From Blasia pusilla (Eukaryota > Marchantiophyta > Marchantiopsida > Blasiales): a stretch of 64,000 bases of DNA. The position numbers and the translations under genes were made by a program. The notes below the pieces were generated by a model. That model ran no database searches. It had not been told where the DNA came from and worked only from the letters and a program-made list of their open reading frames with translations. Where the stretch lies: contig CM114273.1 in assembly GCA_050084515.1 (NCBI GenBank), positions 2,914,001 to 2,978,000 of the forward strand, written 5' to 3'. Below are positions 1 to 9,641 of the stretch, piece after piece (within the stretch, counting starts at the first letter, position 1; every line of letters starts with the position of its first letter).

Positions 1-1330
1 AAATTTAGAAGGATGCAAGTGGATGCCAATATCTACAACTTCTTGAGGAGAGTAACTTGGTTAGGGGTGCAGGGACAATTAGTTCACTATTAGTGAGGAT
101 TCCTCATGTAAGACATGGTGCACATGGACAAACTCAAAGTTGTACATAATAGGAGAGTGTTGTCCCAATGGGAGAATATTCCATGAGAGGATTAATGTGA
201 AGGGGATTCTAACTTCAAAGTTGACACACTAGCTGTGCCCATCAAGTTGGAAGTGTAGGACATGAAATCATATTATCCCGAGAAATGACTATCTTGGCAT
301 ACCACTATATCCTACACAATATGGAGTGTATGATCATGTGGCACAGGTAAAATTCAACTATATTCAATGAATTGAATGTATGGAAACCATGAACCTCATC
401 TACTGAACCTTACATGTTTGTTTCATCTTCCACATAACCTTATTCCTTGGTGATGTTCTTTCTTTCTACCAAGAAATTTGAGGCTGAGAATGCATTAGTT
501 TCTTTTGAAGAGTGAATTCAACCAAATATCCTTCGAGATGCTAGGGAAAAAGATGGGAAGATGGATGACAAGCTATTGGCTTTTTCAATTCCTCCAAGAG
601 CAAAAGTTCTCTCATACAAGTCTATGAAGGCTTATGGGAATCACTATAGGGTAGAGGAAGAGGGTGGATATAGTGCATACTCCACTTACGATAGTGGAAT
701 TGGAGCTATATTTTTGGATGAGGGTAATGATGATCATAATTATGCTTATTCATATGTGGGAGTTCTGGTTGATATAGTTGCGCTTGATTATGGGATTGTT
801 GATCACCCTGAAATATTAATGAGAGGGAGGTGGGTGAGGATAGATTAGAAATCATAGATGCCATCCATGAAGCGAGACCGTGAAGGCTTCCTACTTTTAG
901 ACCTTAGATCTTGTGAACCTATCAACCATCAACCCTTTGTGTTCCCATCTCAAGGGGAACAAGTCTTCTTTGGAGATGTGAACAAGTGAGGTGGATGGAA
1001 GGTTGTTTTGAGAAAAGAAGCTAGATCCCGTCGAGTAACTTTGGATATCTATGATGGTGGAAACTTAGATAAAGGAAATTCTGTTGCAATTGATCAAATT
1101 GAAATGCCATCATGAAGAGTGCCACTAGCTAACACTCTAGGTGACGTAAAGCTCACTGCTGAAGAGGTGATGACAGCAAATAGAGATTGTAATAATGTCC
1201 CTATCATCCACATGTCCACATAAGTGCTTTTTGAAGAAGAGAGCTCCGAGAGGAAGTAGAGATTTAATTTTCCTTTTGGTTTAATATTTGACATACATGC
1301 AATTTGCTTTAGGAAGTGAATCAAAAGTCA
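1..1330 (+). pseudogene. CACTA (En/Spm-like) transposon remnant with DUF4216-like region
   Basis: The stretch 561-848 is open for 95 codons and reads like the segment of plant CACTA transposon proteins around DUF4216: an N-terminal part with AYGNHYRVEEE, then a part ending LDYGIVDHPEILMRGRWVRI. After a stop, about 860-1060 continues with PFVFPSQGEQVFFGDV and GGWKVVLR, matching the family pattern of a 'QVFY..D....GW.VV' core. Stops at about 846, 987 and 1113 break the frame, so this is a dead fragment. I saw no terminal inverted repeats, and the left end lies outside the window. Family assignment is from remembered domain pattern, so moderate confidence. Confidence 0.55.
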
Positions 1331-2669
1331 TAGTTCTGGTTTAACCTTTGTGTGAGATGTTTGCATTTGTCAATCATGCATGATAACACTCCTGATTCTT
1401 CAACTTCCTCACGAAATTTTTCAACAAAACCTTTCATATATGGAGGTTCATTCATATGGCCTCCAAGGTAATACAATAGGTGGTAAGGGGGGAACTCGAT
1501 CAGACCTTGAGGCTATTCTTGCTTATGAAGGCCTACGTGATGCAAGTGGGGAACTTTCCGATGGGCTGAATCATCATGTTTGGGCCCTGAAGTGGAGACA
1601 TCACAAGAACAAGAGTGAGATATGTATGTATGGTTTCATGGTGTATGATGATCTTATTGATGAGAGATGGGGGCCCTTGCCTAGTGATGTAGAGAATGTC
1701 CCTACAGAGGACAATATCAAGGGTAATGAAAGAAATATTTATGGTGGTGAAAGGAAATGTGCAAATGCATATGAACAAGAGGATGAACAACCCCTTCCAT
1801 GCCATGAAAGGGTTGAACCGTGTCGGGGTCCGTATCTCCTTGAAGTCGCACCACATGTCAAAGTCCTGGATAAAATTATCTAAGTTGATGGTGCCCACTG
1901 CACCCAAGAAATCACGCATGCCCCGATGGCCCATGTCGTCCATCTCCTACCAAGTGATACTGCCTCCGTCTATGATCTCGTCACCAGACCCAGTGTCTAG
2001 TGATGATGATCCGGCCATAGATGGATGTCAAGGTAGCTCCTCACTCGTAATCCCTCCGTATCTCACTCCACTTTGTGTCAGACCACTACTACTGCTCATA
2101 CTACCCCGTTCTTCCGAACCTTGGAAAAACACCACGATGACAACCCTGTCTCACTTGCTCAAGCACTCAGACTCATCGAGAGTCTCCCACAATCCTCACT
2201 AGCTCACCGATTCTAATGATAATCTCGTGATGACACACTCGACCTCACGCACGCTCAACACTTGGGCTCACCATGAGCCTCCCACCTGACTCATCTTATC
2301 TACCAACACTCTCAGGCATACATACGACCCTTACTCGGCAACCACTGTTTATCTACCAACATGATACACATGAAAAGAGTCTACACTTGTGACCATCATT
2401 GCATCCTCCTAGCACCAGTTGCTACACGATGCCCAACACTCTCAATCATATAAGATAAGTATGAGAAAAGGGACGCGAATGGGTAACCTGATCACACCCA
2501 CCAACCTACTGCACTATCAACATCCATTCCATACGTGTGGCATGACAACCTCTGTAGCACAACCATCTCCTCACACACCTGTCAAACCTCCCATCAGCAT
2601 CGGCGTGTATGTCCCCATCAGAACCCTTGCAACTCCTAACCATGCCCAAAAAAAATCACGTGGCGCAAA
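1331..2669. other. Unassigned, probably transposon-derived sequence
   Basis: No recognisable gene. An open stretch of 167 codons at 1380-1883 (+) has no motif I know. It may belong to the preceding CACTA remnant or to another decayed element. Overlapping frames on both strands around 1533-2202 are similar in length, which argues against real coding. At about 2670 the sequence changes abruptly to the methyltransferase-like part of gypsy copy A. Confidence 0.4.
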
Positions 2670-3160
2670 TTTGGATGCGGCGAGTGTAGGTTCTAGAGCC
2701 CATCGCCCGCGTCTATGGTGGACCAACTTGGTGCCCCATGCGGTGTTACGGAGGACGTATGCAAGAGTGGAACGGCCCTCCCATTTGTTAGTGGATTCCA
2801 TTCTGGATCTAGGTTGTTGATCACAAGCAGTGAGGCACGATGATCGACCACCGCTGAGTGTGGTCAATAGGGTAGGCAGGCCGCGGGCATCCTTTCCCAC
2901 ATTTTTGAGTTTTCCCGCTTCCTATGCATACAAGGAGGCCGGTCCTGGCTTGGTTTCGGATGACCAAGTTTAGAGGTTGGTGGAGCCCAACGCCGACAAG
3001 AGAGAGCGGGCGATGGGATTTCCCACAGGAGTGACGGTAGTCCTGTCTGTATCAGAGGCATCACGATGCCATGTCTTGGGTGAGGCGATGGACCTGAACT
3101 GCTTGACATGGATCTTCAGCTTGGGAGTGGCTGAGGAGCGTCGGATGAGATCGCGATAGA
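2670..3160 (+). pseudogene. C5-cytosine methyltransferase C-terminal fragment (motifs VIII-X) in gypsy copy A
   Basis: Translation gives ASVGSRAHRPRLWWTNLVP, the 'R-x-R-x-x-W-x-N' region found late in DNMT3-like enzymes. Further on comes RERAMGFPTGVT followed by HVLGEAMDLNCLTWI, which fits motifs IX-X ('MGFP..T', 'R..LG.A'). In-frame stops at about 2818 and 2970 disable it. Motif I (SAM binding) and motif IV (PC catalytic) are absent because the copy is truncated on its left. The same segment in copy B is preceded by those motifs. Confidence 0.75.
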
Positions 3161-3549
3161 TCAAAACAGTTGCGTTGGTGCGCCCCATGCCTACCGAGAC
3201 GGTGGAGGCAGTGGCTGGGGGCGAGACCCAAGGAGATCAACACACCAAGGAGATCGGGAGAGACATCCTTGGACTTCTTGGGATGTTTTGCAGGTACACC
3301 ACGACATGATAACCACAACATCGAGTGTTGTTTCGGGCACTGCATGTGGAGGAGATCAGAGTTTGCAGTTGGCTGGAGGAGAGAAGTCGAGTGTTGTTGT
3401 TCGAGACGAGGTTGCACCATAGCAACCACCGACATCCGCGCTGGAGAGTCCTACCATAGTCACGATGGAGACTTGGGAGCCAGATATGAGCCCTAAGTTG
3501 ACAGGAGGAAAGCGGCGCCAAATATATCAGTTCCTTAGGAGTTATAGGA

Positions 3550-4943
3550 GATGTTGTGCGTTTAGCATGGAGGATTTGGGTACGTTCAAGGGACCGGGGA
3601 TCCACATTGAGTTGTCGAGTGATACGCCGATCTTCTGACAACCCTACAGGTACAGTGATATGGAGAGGGCTCTGATCCAAAGTAGGAGCCAAGACTTGGT
3701 TGGAGTAGGACTAGTGGAGATGTCGCATGGGGAGTATGCATCTACCACTCTCATGTCTGCCAAGAAGTATGTGCATGGCAACTGGACGGATAGTTGGATG
3801 TGTGGGGATCACCGACCTATCAATAGTCCGATAAGTATGCCATGCCCACCCTTGAGGAGATCTTTGATGCGATTAGTCACACAAAGATCTTCAGTTCATT
3901 GGATTTGCGAGCCGGATACCATCAGCTGCCTATCAGATTGGAGGACATGCAAAAGATGGCATTTTGGAGCATCAATCCTCTCGGGAAGGATTGTTTGTAC
4001 CAGTGGTCGTTCTTACCATTTGGGTTAAGGAACGCTCCGACTGAGTTTCAAAGGGTCATGGATGGGATCTTGGCTGGTCTAGATTTTTCTAGGTGTTATA
4101 TTGATGACATTGTAGTCTTTAGCACCACGGTCGAGGAGCATGAGCGACATCTAGAGGAGGTATTTCGACGATTGCAATAGATGGGCTGAAGATACATCCC
4201 AGCAAGTGCAAGTTCTTCTACGACCAAATTGAGTACTTGGGTCATACGATATACCTAGGGGGCCTTGGTGTTCAACAGACAAAGGTAGAGGCTATCTCAC
4301 GCATTCCACGCCCTATTGATGTGAGCCGTGTTCGCGCATTCATGGGATTGGCAAACTTCTATTGGTGGTACATCAATGGATTCAGTTCGATTATAGAGCC
4401 GCTGATCTTGTTGACAAAGGTGGATCATGAGTGGCACTGGGGGGATGAGGATGATTGAGCATTCAGTTGCTCAAGGATAGGTTGACGTCCGCGCCCATCT
4501 TGAGGAGACCGATCAGGGGGCGTCCTTTCCAGTTGCACATAGATTGGAGCATGTTGGGGCTTGGAGCGGTGCTCACCCAACATGATGATGAGGGTAGAGC
4601 ATTTGTGGTGGCTTACGCTAGCCGCTCAAATAACGCTGCAGAGGTGAAGTACAACTTGTATGAGGGTGAATGCTTGGCTACGGTATGGGCTGTTGCACAT
4701 TTTAGGTGTTACTTATTCGGCAATCCCTTTACCATCATCACTGATCATCAACCACTGAAGTGGTTGGTGGAGTCCGACAAGCTTATAGGGAAGCTTGCGA
4801 GATGGGCTATGTTGTTGCAGGAGTATGATTTTCAGGTGGTACATAGATATGGGACGCTTAACCAGGATGCAGATGGGTTGAGCCGTAACGAGATGCAACT
4901 AGAGCTCGATGGCATGGAGAGAATGATAAGGAGTCAATGCTAG
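3550..4943 (+). pseudogene. Ty3/gypsy reverse transcriptase and RNase H, frameshifted (copy A)
   Basis: The RT domain shows SMEDLGTFKGPGIHIEL at its start, LDLRAGYHQLPI, LPFGLRNAPTEFQRVMD and the catalytic YIDD box (CYIDDIVVFS, near 4100). These are hallmark Ty3/gypsy motifs. The connection part has LGHTIYLGGLGVQQ and RAFMGLANFY. RNase H (4455-4943) has LHIDWSMLGLGAVLTQ, YEGECLATVWAV and TDHQPLKWL, and ends QDADGLSRN. The reading frame changes at about 3840, 4190 and 4450 with intervening stops, so the polyprotein could not be made from this copy. Catalytic Asp pairs look preserved, suggesting loss by indels rather than long erosion. Confidence 0.88.
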
Positions 4944-5128
4944 GATGACACGCTTCAGCCTATTTAGGCATGTTGGCTATGGAGAGCCAGAGTGTGGAGA
5001 CTTCGATGGCAAGGTCTAGTGGAGAGTCCTTGGATCCCGAGGCCACTAAGGAGACGACAGGTGGCTGAGATATTCATGATGATGGAGTAGACTCGGAGTA
5101 CCTTTGTATTGGCAGCGTTGCGAGCACC

Positions 5129-6260
5129 GTGGGTGCTAGAGAGCAGGATCGGATCCTACAGCGGGCCCGACGGTTCCGTTGGGAGGGGACACAACTTTTG
5201 AGGGTTTGGAAGGATGGCAGAGTACGCATAGTGCCACATCCTTCACAGAGAGCACAACTAGTGCAGCATGCCCACGAGAAGTTGGGTCACTTTGGGATGA
5301 AGCGGACGTATAGCTTGCTCCAGATTCAGTATTGGTGGCGAGGCATGCAGACTAACGTTCAACAGTTTGTTGCCAAGTGCATGGTGTGTGATCGGGTCCG
5401 AGTGTCATTTAATGCTCCGACTCCACAGTTGCGTCCATTAACGATCATGGGCTTAGGGTATAGATGGAGTTTGGATTTTGCAGGACCTTTGCCTTTGACA
5501 GAGCGTCACAGTCGTTATGTGTTGGTAATGGTCGAGCACTTCTCGAAGTGGATCGAGTTGGTTGCATTGCCTGACAAAGCGAGTGATGGAGTAGCTTATG
5601 CCTTCCTTGACAGAGTGTTGAGTCATTATGGCGCACCGGCTGAGGTGTTGACAGACCAGGGTACAGAGTTTTGCGGTGAGTTCTAAGTCTTCTATGATCA
5701 GGCGCTGATCGACCATCGCACGACTTTGCGAGATCATCTTGAGGCGAATGGATTAGCAGAGAGAGTTATGCAGATGATGAAGAGGGGTTTATGCAAGTAT
5801 GGCTTGAAGAGAGGTCACCTAGGAGATTAGGACCTCCAGTTGCCCTAGTTGGCGATGGGATACAGATTCAGCAGGTAGGCATTGTTAGCGTCTTTTTCAC
5901 CATACTTTCTACTTTATGGCCAAGGGCCAGAGTTACCTACGACCATTTGTTGAGATGCTGGTGAGGTGCTGGACCTTGATGACCCAGATGTATGGATGCG
6001 AGCGTGTTCTCAGAGGGCTGATTTTTTTCGGAGAGTATTTCCAATGGCGTTCGAGAGCTTGGCGATTGCGTAGCATCATGATACATTGAGGTATGCGACT
6101 ATTTGGGATGGTGGTTATCGATCAACTATCCGGAGGTTTCATCAGGGAGATTATGTCTACTTGTAGCATACCGCAGCGACGACGTTGGATGTGACTACAA
6201 GGCGCACTATCCTAAGAGGACATGACGTTTTGCTATCCGATGTTCTCTTACTAGAGGGAC
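5129..6260 (+). pseudogene. Ty3/gypsy integrase, interrupted (copy A)
   Basis: The open part, 5129-5686, contains the N-terminal zinc-binding HHCC pattern (HEKLGHFGMKRTY, then KCMVCDR), the first catalytic Asp in WSLDFAGPLP and the second in VLTDQGTEF. A stop follows at 5684-5686. The third acidic residue lies further on in ANGLAERVMQMMKRGL, in sequence with additional stops at about 5830 and 5876. Residual C-terminal text such as LRYATIWDGGYRSTIRRFHQGDYV is readable towards 6160. This is the expected order for a retroviral-type integrase, but the gene is inactive. Confidence 0.85.
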
Positions 6261-6273
6261 GCGATGGTATGGT

Positions 6274-6516
6274 ATGGTATGGAAAGACCATGTGCATAAT
6301 TGTGCGCCATGTTACCTTCCTAACATTGATGGTATAGTAGATCCGAGCTTAGCAGTAGTTCGTATAGGATTACGTTGTATGTTGTGTGGTTCTGTCCGTG
6401 GTGCGGCCACGATGCTAGTCTGTGATGGCTGTTCGAGAGGTTGGCGTATGGCATGTCTGACGCCACCTCTCACTAAAGTTCCTCGGGGGAGATGGATGTG
6501 TCCCAGATGTACATAG
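6274..6516 (+). pseudogene. PHD zinc finger at the C-terminus of the gypsy pol (copy A)
   Basis: An 80-codon open segment encodes CMLCGSVRGAATMLVCDGC, then SRGWRMACL and RWMCPRC. Cysteine pairs CxxC...CxxC...C...CxxC follow the C4HC3 PHD-finger spacing with the typical CDGC and final W-x-C-P-x-C. The zinc-binding histidine expected after GW is arginine here (GWRMAC), so the finger is probably damaged. PHD fingers commonly bind histone H3 tails. By analogy with chromodomains at the end of chromovirus integrases, it may have targeted integration to chromatin; that role is inference. Confidence 0.72.
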
Positions 6517-6701
6517 AAGAGATACTAGGTAGGTTTTGATCCCAAATTTTTCTGTGATATGGATGACAGGAAGGCAACTAACGATGGGGCCACATGAGCA
6601 CACGACCTTCTTGCTCTTAGCGTGCGAGAGATGTATGTCATGGTAGGTAGGGATAGATGGCTATCTGGAGTTAGAGGGACCTAACCACCAACTAAAAGGG
6701 C

Positions 6702-6835
6702 GATTGGAGATATTTTGGTACTTCTTGTCTTGTTGTTTGGATGCCATGAGTTAGCATGGGATCGTGCGTGTTTGTATGTGTGTGTTCGGTGACAACGATG
6801 TATATTGTGTAGCGATGTGTATGCGCACAACAACT
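6702..6835 (+). repeat. Direct repeat, copy 1
   Basis: About 134 bp starting GATTGGAGATATTTTGGTAC and ending near GCGCACAACAACT, closely matching 7346-7477 in the same orientation, with about ten mismatches by eye. The unit includes a GTGTGTTCGGTGAC stretch. The 510 bp between the copies carry no gene I recognise. It may be part of a long terminal repeat of one of the adjacent decayed elements, but I could not prove this. Confidence 0.75.
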
Positions 6836-7345
6836 GTCACATCTTTTAGGATAGATCGGTGAGATCTAGTAGAGCGCCTTCGCGAGTAGTGGAAGACACA
6901 CTCAGTAGATCGAGGATGACTTGTTGAGGCCCCATCAAACCTGCTCTCTCAGGTTTCCTTTTCGTTTTGACTCTTTTGGAGCCATATTGAGAAAATTATT
7001 ATTTTAGGTAAGTACCATTTTGAGTATATGATCCACTTTCTAATTTTGGTAAGTGGCATTGACCTCCTACATCAGGTCAAGAGCCAAGGAGGTGACTTGA
7101 GAGAATATGTTACCATGGAGAGAGCTTGGGAGAGGGGAGGGATATATCTCAAGGAGAGAGAGCTTGAGAGCTCATTCTCTCTTTGTTGGACCTCCTGGCA
7201 TGAGGCGGCAAAGCTATGGTCCCTTGCCTTGTGAGTGTAACCCAAGCCTCTCATTAGGAGAGTGGGTTTGGTTTGACATGAGAGAGAGTGCACACCTTTG
7301 AGAGCTGTGGTGTGAGATGGTGTAGAGAGAGATTGGATCTTACTT

Positions 7346-7477
7346 GATTAGAGATATTTTAGTACTTCTTGTCTCGTTGTTTGGATGCCATGAGTTAACA
7401 TGAGATCGTGCGTGTTTGTGTGTGTGTTCGGTGACAGCGATGTATGTTGTATAGCGATGTGTATGCGCACGACAACT
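7346..7477 (+). repeat. Direct repeat, copy 2
   Basis: Second copy of the 6702-6835 repeat, starting GATTAGAGATATTTTAGTAC. It ends exactly where the Helitron-like helicase fragment begins, so it marks a junction between elements. Confidence 0.75.
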
Positions 7478-7699
7478 TTTTCAAAGGGACAAGCCAATGG
7501 AACTCGATTGGTGATCCGTGGATTCGTGCAACAGGTCATTGATGCTGAAATTATCAGAGGGAAGAGCATTGGAGATCGAATCTTTATTCCACGAATCCTA
7601 TTGATTGCATCAGACTGGGGCTTACCTTTTGATTTACGTAGACTTCAATTTTCTATTCGTTTTGATTTTGTCACGAGTAGTAATAAATCTCAAGGTTAA
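7478..7699 (+). pseudogene. Helitron-type (PIF1-like) helicase fragment
   Basis: The translation contains QANGTRLVIRGF, DAEIIRGKSIGDRIFIPRI, LPFDLRRLQFSIRFDF and SSNKSQG. This is the highly conserved C-terminal stretch of PIF1-like helicases in plant Helitrons, whose usual text is 'NGTRL...IP(R/L)...LPF.L.R.QFP....FA.TINKSQGQ'. The fragment stops right after KSQG, so only about 70 codons of a protein normally over 1,000 residues long remain. The AT-rich 150 bp downstream leads to the promoter region of the next gene. Confidence 0.8.
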
Positions 7700-9641
7700 A
7701 TTTCAAAAACGATTAAAATTTATTTACTCAGGGTTTATTTACTTCTCAGGATCAATTATATATAATATTTTTAAAAATATAATATTTTTAAAAAATAATA
7801 AAAAATTAACGCACTTTCAAATAAAAAAAATTATTTCATACGAAATAATTTGTCAATGAATTATTTTTGAAATAGAGGAGGTAAGAAATAGAGAGAGCGA
7901 TTCGTGGAAAGCCGGAGAGGAGGGATTAGTTGGGGGGCCGAATGGAGAAGTCAAAGGGGATAAGATAAGAAGACGACTCGCAGCGAACACCCCCCGAGCG
8001 ACACGTAGCGTGGCAGAAAGGTCGCGCCGCAGCAGCAGCAGCGGACATCCGCTCACTTTATCCCGTCGCGACGACGGGAATAACGGGCCATCGGGGAAAC
8101 GGTCCGGACAGGAAACCACGGAAACGGAGGCGCGGGAAAATTCTTCCGACGGTCGGGTCATCCCGCTCGCACCGCCCGCAGACGGAGCTTCACGGAATCA
8201 CGGAACTCCAGAGCGACGCAAGTGTATATTGCCCGAGCGACTCGCGACCTCGAGTCGAGCCCCGCAGCGCTGCCCGGCCCGAGCCAGCGAGCGATGCGGC
8301 GTGTTGGCTCGCGAGCGAGCATGGCGTATGGATGGAGGGAGGGAGGGAGGGAGGGACAGGAAGTAAAAGCGGGGGGCCGGAGTAGTACTGGCAGCACGCG
8401 TGCAAGGAAGGAAGGATCAGGGGGCGAGGACAAGAGGCGACAGGATCGGCGGACGTCTGGTGCTCTGCAGTTCTGCGATGTGCGGTGGTTCTGCGCTGCG
8501 CTGCTCTGCGCTACTCCGGGGGCGGACGGAGGGAGGGAGGGAGGGAAGGAAAGAGAGAGAAAAGGCCGACGAGAGTGATGGACGCGTGGGTCGCTGGTGG
8601 AGGGATATGATATGAGAGAGGAGGGATGGGAGGGGAGGAGCAAGAAATGACGCGCGGATGGAGGAGGAGGAGGAGCGACTGGTGGTCCGTGGATGGCAGG
8701 GGAGGAGGGGAAGAGGGAATAGGAGAGGAGGAGGGGCGGGGGGGCCTGGGGAAGAGGAGGGGCAGGGGGCCGAGGTCGTCGTCATGCCGCGCAACAGCTG
8801 CTGTGGTCTCATTTCCAGGTAGACGGACGAAGCCGCTGCTGATGCGCGCCCTGCCCGCTCTCCGCGCCGGCCACGCTCGTGGTGGTGTAGTGTTCCTGCG
8901 ATGCGGAGGAGCTGCTGGACCTCGAACATCACCAGCACACGGCTAGGCTGGCTCGCTATTGGCATGGCAACTTTCTCGTCATCTTCCGACCTCTTGCATT
9001 TCGTCGCCTGAGGGCTTTAGGGTTCGCTTCGGCTTTTCTGCTGCGACGAAGGCGGGGCCGCGTACTCATCTCACCTGCTGCGGCCGAGGAGGACTGCTGT
9101 GGACGCGCGCGCGCGGCTCATGGCGTACCGATCTCCGTCGGGAAGCTGATCGTGTCGTGTGATGTCATGGCTGGTTCTACTCGCGGATGACCTGGGAGTA
9201 GAGAGGAGAGGAGGAGAGAGAGGAGAAGAGGGTGGGAGAGGAGAGAGCATTCGATGGAGCTCTGGATGATGACGGCGGATCGACTTTCGTGTTAGAGAGC
9301 TTATGGCTGCCGCGGCTTGCGACTGCGACTTGGGAGGAAATTGCAGAGCCGGACGGGTCTGCGATCGCTGTGCGCGCTGGGAGCGAGGACATGCTAGGGT
9401 GGGAGAAATTCCAAGAGCAGGGAAGTTTGGCGTGTGCGTTTGGATTGCTGTGGCCGTTGTTCCCTCTTCTCACGGATCGTCGTGCAGAATATCGGGTTGT
9501 GTGAAGGAGCATCAGGTTTAGGAGCAGCGCTCCATCATTGGAGGAGACGCCTGCTGGATGCTTTTCGGAATTTCTCTCGTAGTAGTCTGATGAGGATTAC
9601 CTTTGGGAAAGCAGGATCAGTTGCACGAGCATCGATCTGAA
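7700..9641. promoter_or_regulatory. AT-rich spacer followed by GC-rich, CpG-rich promoter and 5' leader region
   Basis: 7700-7870 is AT-rich, with poly-A/T runs. From about 7900 composition switches to GC-rich with many CpGs and GGGA/GGAG runs at about 8333-8360 and 8526-8550. Open frames of 70-180 codons exist on both strands here, but they overlap each other and have repetitive composition, so I regard them as chance. The position, just upstream of the NFRKB-like start codon at 9642, suggests promoter and 5' untranslated sequence. No TATA box or start site is assigned. Confidence 0.45.

Larger units (their letters stand above)
2670..6516 (+). mobile_element. Degenerate Ty3/gypsy retrotransposon, copy A: methyltransferase C-terminus, RT, RNase H, integrase, PHD finger
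   Basis: A decayed pol region read in order on +: C-terminal third of a C5-cytosine methyltransferase (2670-3160), a linker, reverse transcriptase (about 3550-4180), connection (4237-4458), RNase H (4455-4943), integrase (5129-about 6260) and a PHD finger (6274-6516). Several frame changes and stops separate these blocks. The methyltransferase part is over 80% alike by eye to copy B at 53.9-54.6 kb on the opposite strand, so both are one family. Copy A starts abruptly at about 2670 and lacks the methyltransferase N-terminal motifs, protease and gag. I did not find LTRs. Confidence 0.8.

Noticed and set aside
8158-8965. Overlapping 100-180 codon frames on both strands
   Set aside because: GC-rich, simple-repeat composition gives long chance frames; likely promoter or leader of the NFRKB-like gene.
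9232-9504. 90-codon open frame just upstream of the NFRKB-like gene
   Set aside because: Competing open frames cover the same bases, it shows no similarity to the NFRKB N-terminus and its stop separates it from exon 1. It could be a leader ORF but is not supported.
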